Source: Gordonia bronchialis DSM 43247
GTDB taxonomy: Bacteria; Actinomycetota; Actinomycetes; Mycobacteriales; Mycobacteriaceae
DNA length: 64,000 bases
Reading direction: 5' to 3'
Assembly (NCBI RefSeq): GCF_000024785.1
Contig: NC_013441.1
Location: 4,960,001-5,024,000, forward strand
A program made the position numbers and the translations under genes. Below, in pieces: positions 62,338-64,000 of the stretch. Position 1 is the first letter of the stretch, and the number at the start of each line of letters is the position of its first letter. Below the pieces are notes generated by a model. It made no database searches and was not told where the DNA came from. It saw nothing but the letters and a program-made list of their open reading frames with translations.

Positions 62338-63641
62338 GAGGGCGCTCCGTTCACTGCTGCGGCACTCACGCCTGCGGCGACGCTGCGCCGAGAGCCACCC
62401 AGGGAGGCGACGACGTGGTCGGCGACGTGCCGGGCGTCGCGGTCGATACCGAGGAACCGGCCCGATCCCCAGGTGTGCATCCACGGCAGGCCGATGAAGC
62501 TGAGGCCGGGAACCTGCGTGATCCCGCGGGTCTGCATGGGACGCCCGGCACCGTCGAACGCGCTGGCTTCGATCCACCGGTAGTCCGGCCGAAAGCCGAT
62601 GGCCCACACGATACTTGTGATGCCGGCGGCGGCGAGGTCGAGTTCGGTCGGATCGGTGTCGGGCGCCCAGACCGGTTGGTAACGGGTTGCGGGCGGGGCG
62701 TCGATCCCGTTGGCGTCGATGTAGCGGTCGATGTCGGCGCAGATGGAGTTGTAGACGGCGTCGGCCTTGTCCAGGGCAGCGGTCAGAGTGGGCGCAAAGC
62801 GCAGCGTCGAGTCCTTGCCGTCTTCGAGGGCCCCGTAGAGTCGCATGCCCTCGGTGGCGAACCGGCGGAGGTCGATGTCGCGCCCGCCATCACGGCCGGT
62901 GACATAGTGGTTCGTCTTCTCCTGTGCCGCTTTGCCTCCCGGATACTGCTGGGTCGGGGTGTCGTAGAGTCCCATGTCGGCGAGCCAGGTCATGCTGTCA
63001 CGGCCGCGGTAGAACCGCGCGACGCGGGGTGCGTTCCCGATGGCCAGGTGGACGTCGCGGCCGGCGAGGTGCAGGTCTTCGGCGATCTGAGTGCCGGATT
63101 GGCCGGAGCCCACCACGAGTACCGCGCCGTCGGGGAGTTGGTCGGCGTTGAAGTACTGCTCGGAATGGATCTGGGTGACGCTCGGGTCCAGTGTTCCGGC
63201 GTAGGGCGGAATGACCGGCAGCGGGTAGCCGCCGGTGGCGACGACGACCTGTTCGCAGGTCACCGATTCGATCCCGTCGGGACCGTTGAGCGTCAGCTCG
63301 AATCCGTGGGCGCCGGTCTCGGTCAGACGGGTCACCGTGGTGTGTTCACGGACCGGTGGGGTGAAGGTGGCCAGCCACCCCTGAAGCCAGGTGACGACCT
63401 CGTCGCGGGTCATGAAGCCGTCGGGGTCCGGACCGTCGTAGACGTAGCCGGGCAGGCGGCAATGCCAGTTGGGGGTGACGAGAGTGAAGTTGTCCCAACG
63501 GGAGTCGGCCCAGGCGTGGGTCGGGGTCTTGGACTCGACGAGCAGGTGGTCGACTCCGGCACGGCCGAGGTACCAGCTGACCGAGAGTCCGGCCTGGCCG
63601 GCGCCGACGATGACGACGGGATGGTGGGCGGTTGCGCTCAT
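62334..63641 (-). CDS. FAD-dependent oxidoreductase, MSMEG_0569 family (flavin monooxygenase-like)
   Basis: 435 residues. The FAD motif is VVIVGAGQAGLSVSWYLGRA (from residue 9), the NADPH-type motif AVLVVGSGQSGTQIAEDL and the C-terminal WAIGFRPDY segment. Overall it resembles class B flavin monooxygenases. It overlaps the previous gene's stop (ATGA) and the radical SAM start. Probably oxidises a nitrogenous intermediate; this is an inference from the cluster. Confidence 0.87.
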   Translation of the reverse strand: MSATAHHPVVIVGAGQAGLSVSWYLGRAGVDHLLVESKTPTHAWADSRWDNFTLVTPNWHCRLPGYVYDGPDPDGFMTRDEVVTWLQGWLATFTPPVREHTTVTRLTETGAHGFELTLNGPDGIESVTCEQVVVATGGYPLPVIPPYAGTLDPSVTQIHSEQYFNADQLPDGAVLVVGSGQSGTQIAEDLHLAGRDVHLAIGNAPRVARFYRGRDSMTWLADMGLYDTPTQQYPGGKAAQEKTNHYVTGRDGGRDIDLRRFATEGMRLYGALEDGKDSTLRFAPTLTAALDKADAVYNSICADIDRYIDANGIDAPPATRYQPVWAPDTDPTELDLAAAGITSIVWAIGFRPDYRWIEASAFDGAGRPMQTRGITQVPGLSFIGLPWMHTWGSGRFLGIDRDARHVADHVVASLGGSRRSVAAGVSAAAVNGAPS

Positions 63642-63958
63642 GATGTCTCCAGAGCGGTTGGTGTCGAGGCGGGTAGTGGTGGATGCATTGCGATGACGGC
63701 GACGGTGCCATCGGGGTCGTACTGTGCTGCGTTGCAGACGATGTCGTCGGCCGTTGCGGCCGCCGAGGTGCACGCGAATCCGAACTTCGTCCGGACTCGT
63801 TCGCCGGCTTCGTCGAGGGCGGCTGTCGCGCGGGAGCAGAAGTCCGCGACGGTGTAGGAGTTGCCGACGGTGAGGTGATCGTGCATGACCAGACTGGGTG
63901 AATAGCATTGCTGCACAGCGCCGTCGGGCCAGCGCACGGTGAAGGTCATCTCAGGCAT
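63638..63958 (-). CDS. MSMEG_0570-type small protein (nitrogen-starvation-associated)
   Basis: 106 residues. It begins with a beta strand stretch (MTFTVRWPDGAVQQCYSPSL), a helical middle (YTVADFCSRATAALDEAGER) and a short C-terminal domain (FACTSAAATADDIVC). The opening matches the MSMEG_0570 family of the Nit-type cluster. ATG 63958 lies inside the tail of the preceding gene. It may bind a cofactor or metal; role not known. Confidence 0.75.
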   Translation of the reverse strand: MPEMTFTVRWPDGAVQQCYSPSLVMHDHLTVGNSYTVADFCSRATAALDEAGERVRTKFGFACTSAAATADDIVCNAAQYDPDGTVAVIAMHPPLPASTPTALETS

Positions 63959-64000
63959 GAGCGAGGTCCCGCCAGCCTGCGGTGCCCGTGGCGTCGAGTT
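63951..64000 (-). CDS. 3' end of the next Nit-cluster gene, rest outside window
   Basis: The last 15-16 codons (LDATGTAGWRDLAHA, then TGA at 63951-63953) overlap the next start by 8 nt, so the operon continues to the right. Identity cannot be told from this fragment; the neighbouring MSMEG_0571/0572-type gene would be expected. Confidence 0.45.
   Translation of the reverse strand, partial: LDATGTAGWRDLAHA

Noticed and set aside
62283..63857. 524-codon plus-strand frame across the flavoprotein gene
   Set aside because: Fully antisense to a gene with clear FAD and NADPH motifs; composition is that of a mirror frame.

Overview
The window is a high-GC chromosomal segment from a mycolic-acid actinobacterium (order Mycobacteriales), most like Gordonia. 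The evidence is tandem MspA-family porin genes, a PlsB/PlsC/wax-ester-synthase acylation operon in the mycobacterial order, a deazaflavin-dependent nitroreductase, a DUF222/13E12 HNH gene with a mycobacterial-type SOS box, many leaderless genes with a TANNNT hexamer 6-7 nt before ATG/GTG, and an actinobacterial version of the nitrilase (Nit/MSMEG_0565-0572-type) cluster. The genus is an inference.

Layout. 1-5.8 kb: the end of cinA, a copper P-type ATPase behind a TACCC-N5-GGGTA operator, an acyl-CoA ligase and a DedA protein. 5.8-9 kb: two MspA porin genes, one lacking its 5' end, next to a sigma-region-4-like regulator that seems to have been cut in two by an inversion. 9-20.7 kb: ordinary metabolism and regulation (CoA-ester lyase, LysG-type regulator, AcuI-type reductase, nitroreductase, a MarR/rhodanese pair with a striking operator, SHOCT and DUF1206 proteins, a GlxA/DJ-1 divergon, an arylsulfotransferase-family protein and a threonine-synthase-like enzyme). 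20.8-30.3 kb: small membrane proteins, the glycerolipid acylation operon plsB-plsC-WS/DGAT, a ferritin-like protein, a tandem repeat array, a broken cupin gene and a D-amino-acid oxidase.

30.5-35.4 kb is a scar. A DUF222/HNH gene is split, and between its two ends lie two different complete IS3-family elements, two truncated foreign genes and a dispersed repeat. 35.4-48.6 kb holds glutamate dehydrogenase, an Hsp20 gene and neighbouring tiny genes around a CIRCE element, a frameshifted quinone oxidoreductase, an acetoacetate-decarboxylase-like protein, a DJ-1 protein, TetR regulators, a hydrolase, a P450 and an MFS exporter.

Two multigene systems stand out. At 48.8-56.1 kb five genes joined by 4-nt overlaps encode a SWIM zinc finger, DUF5691, MoxR AAA+, DUF5682 and VWA protein. 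This resembles the uncharacterised E. coli yehLMPQ group with DUF5691 added, and the DUF5682 protein carries motifs that look like the TraB/Tiki fold. At 57.8-64 kb is the Nit-type cluster (glycosyltransferase, CN-hydrolase, GNAT-AIR synthase, radical SAM, flavin oxidoreductase, MSMEG_0570-type protein). Its CN-hydrolase has lost the canonical Glu and Cys of the catalytic triad.

At least seven apparent single-base frameshifts are spread over otherwise good genes. Each may be real decay or a sequencing indel.
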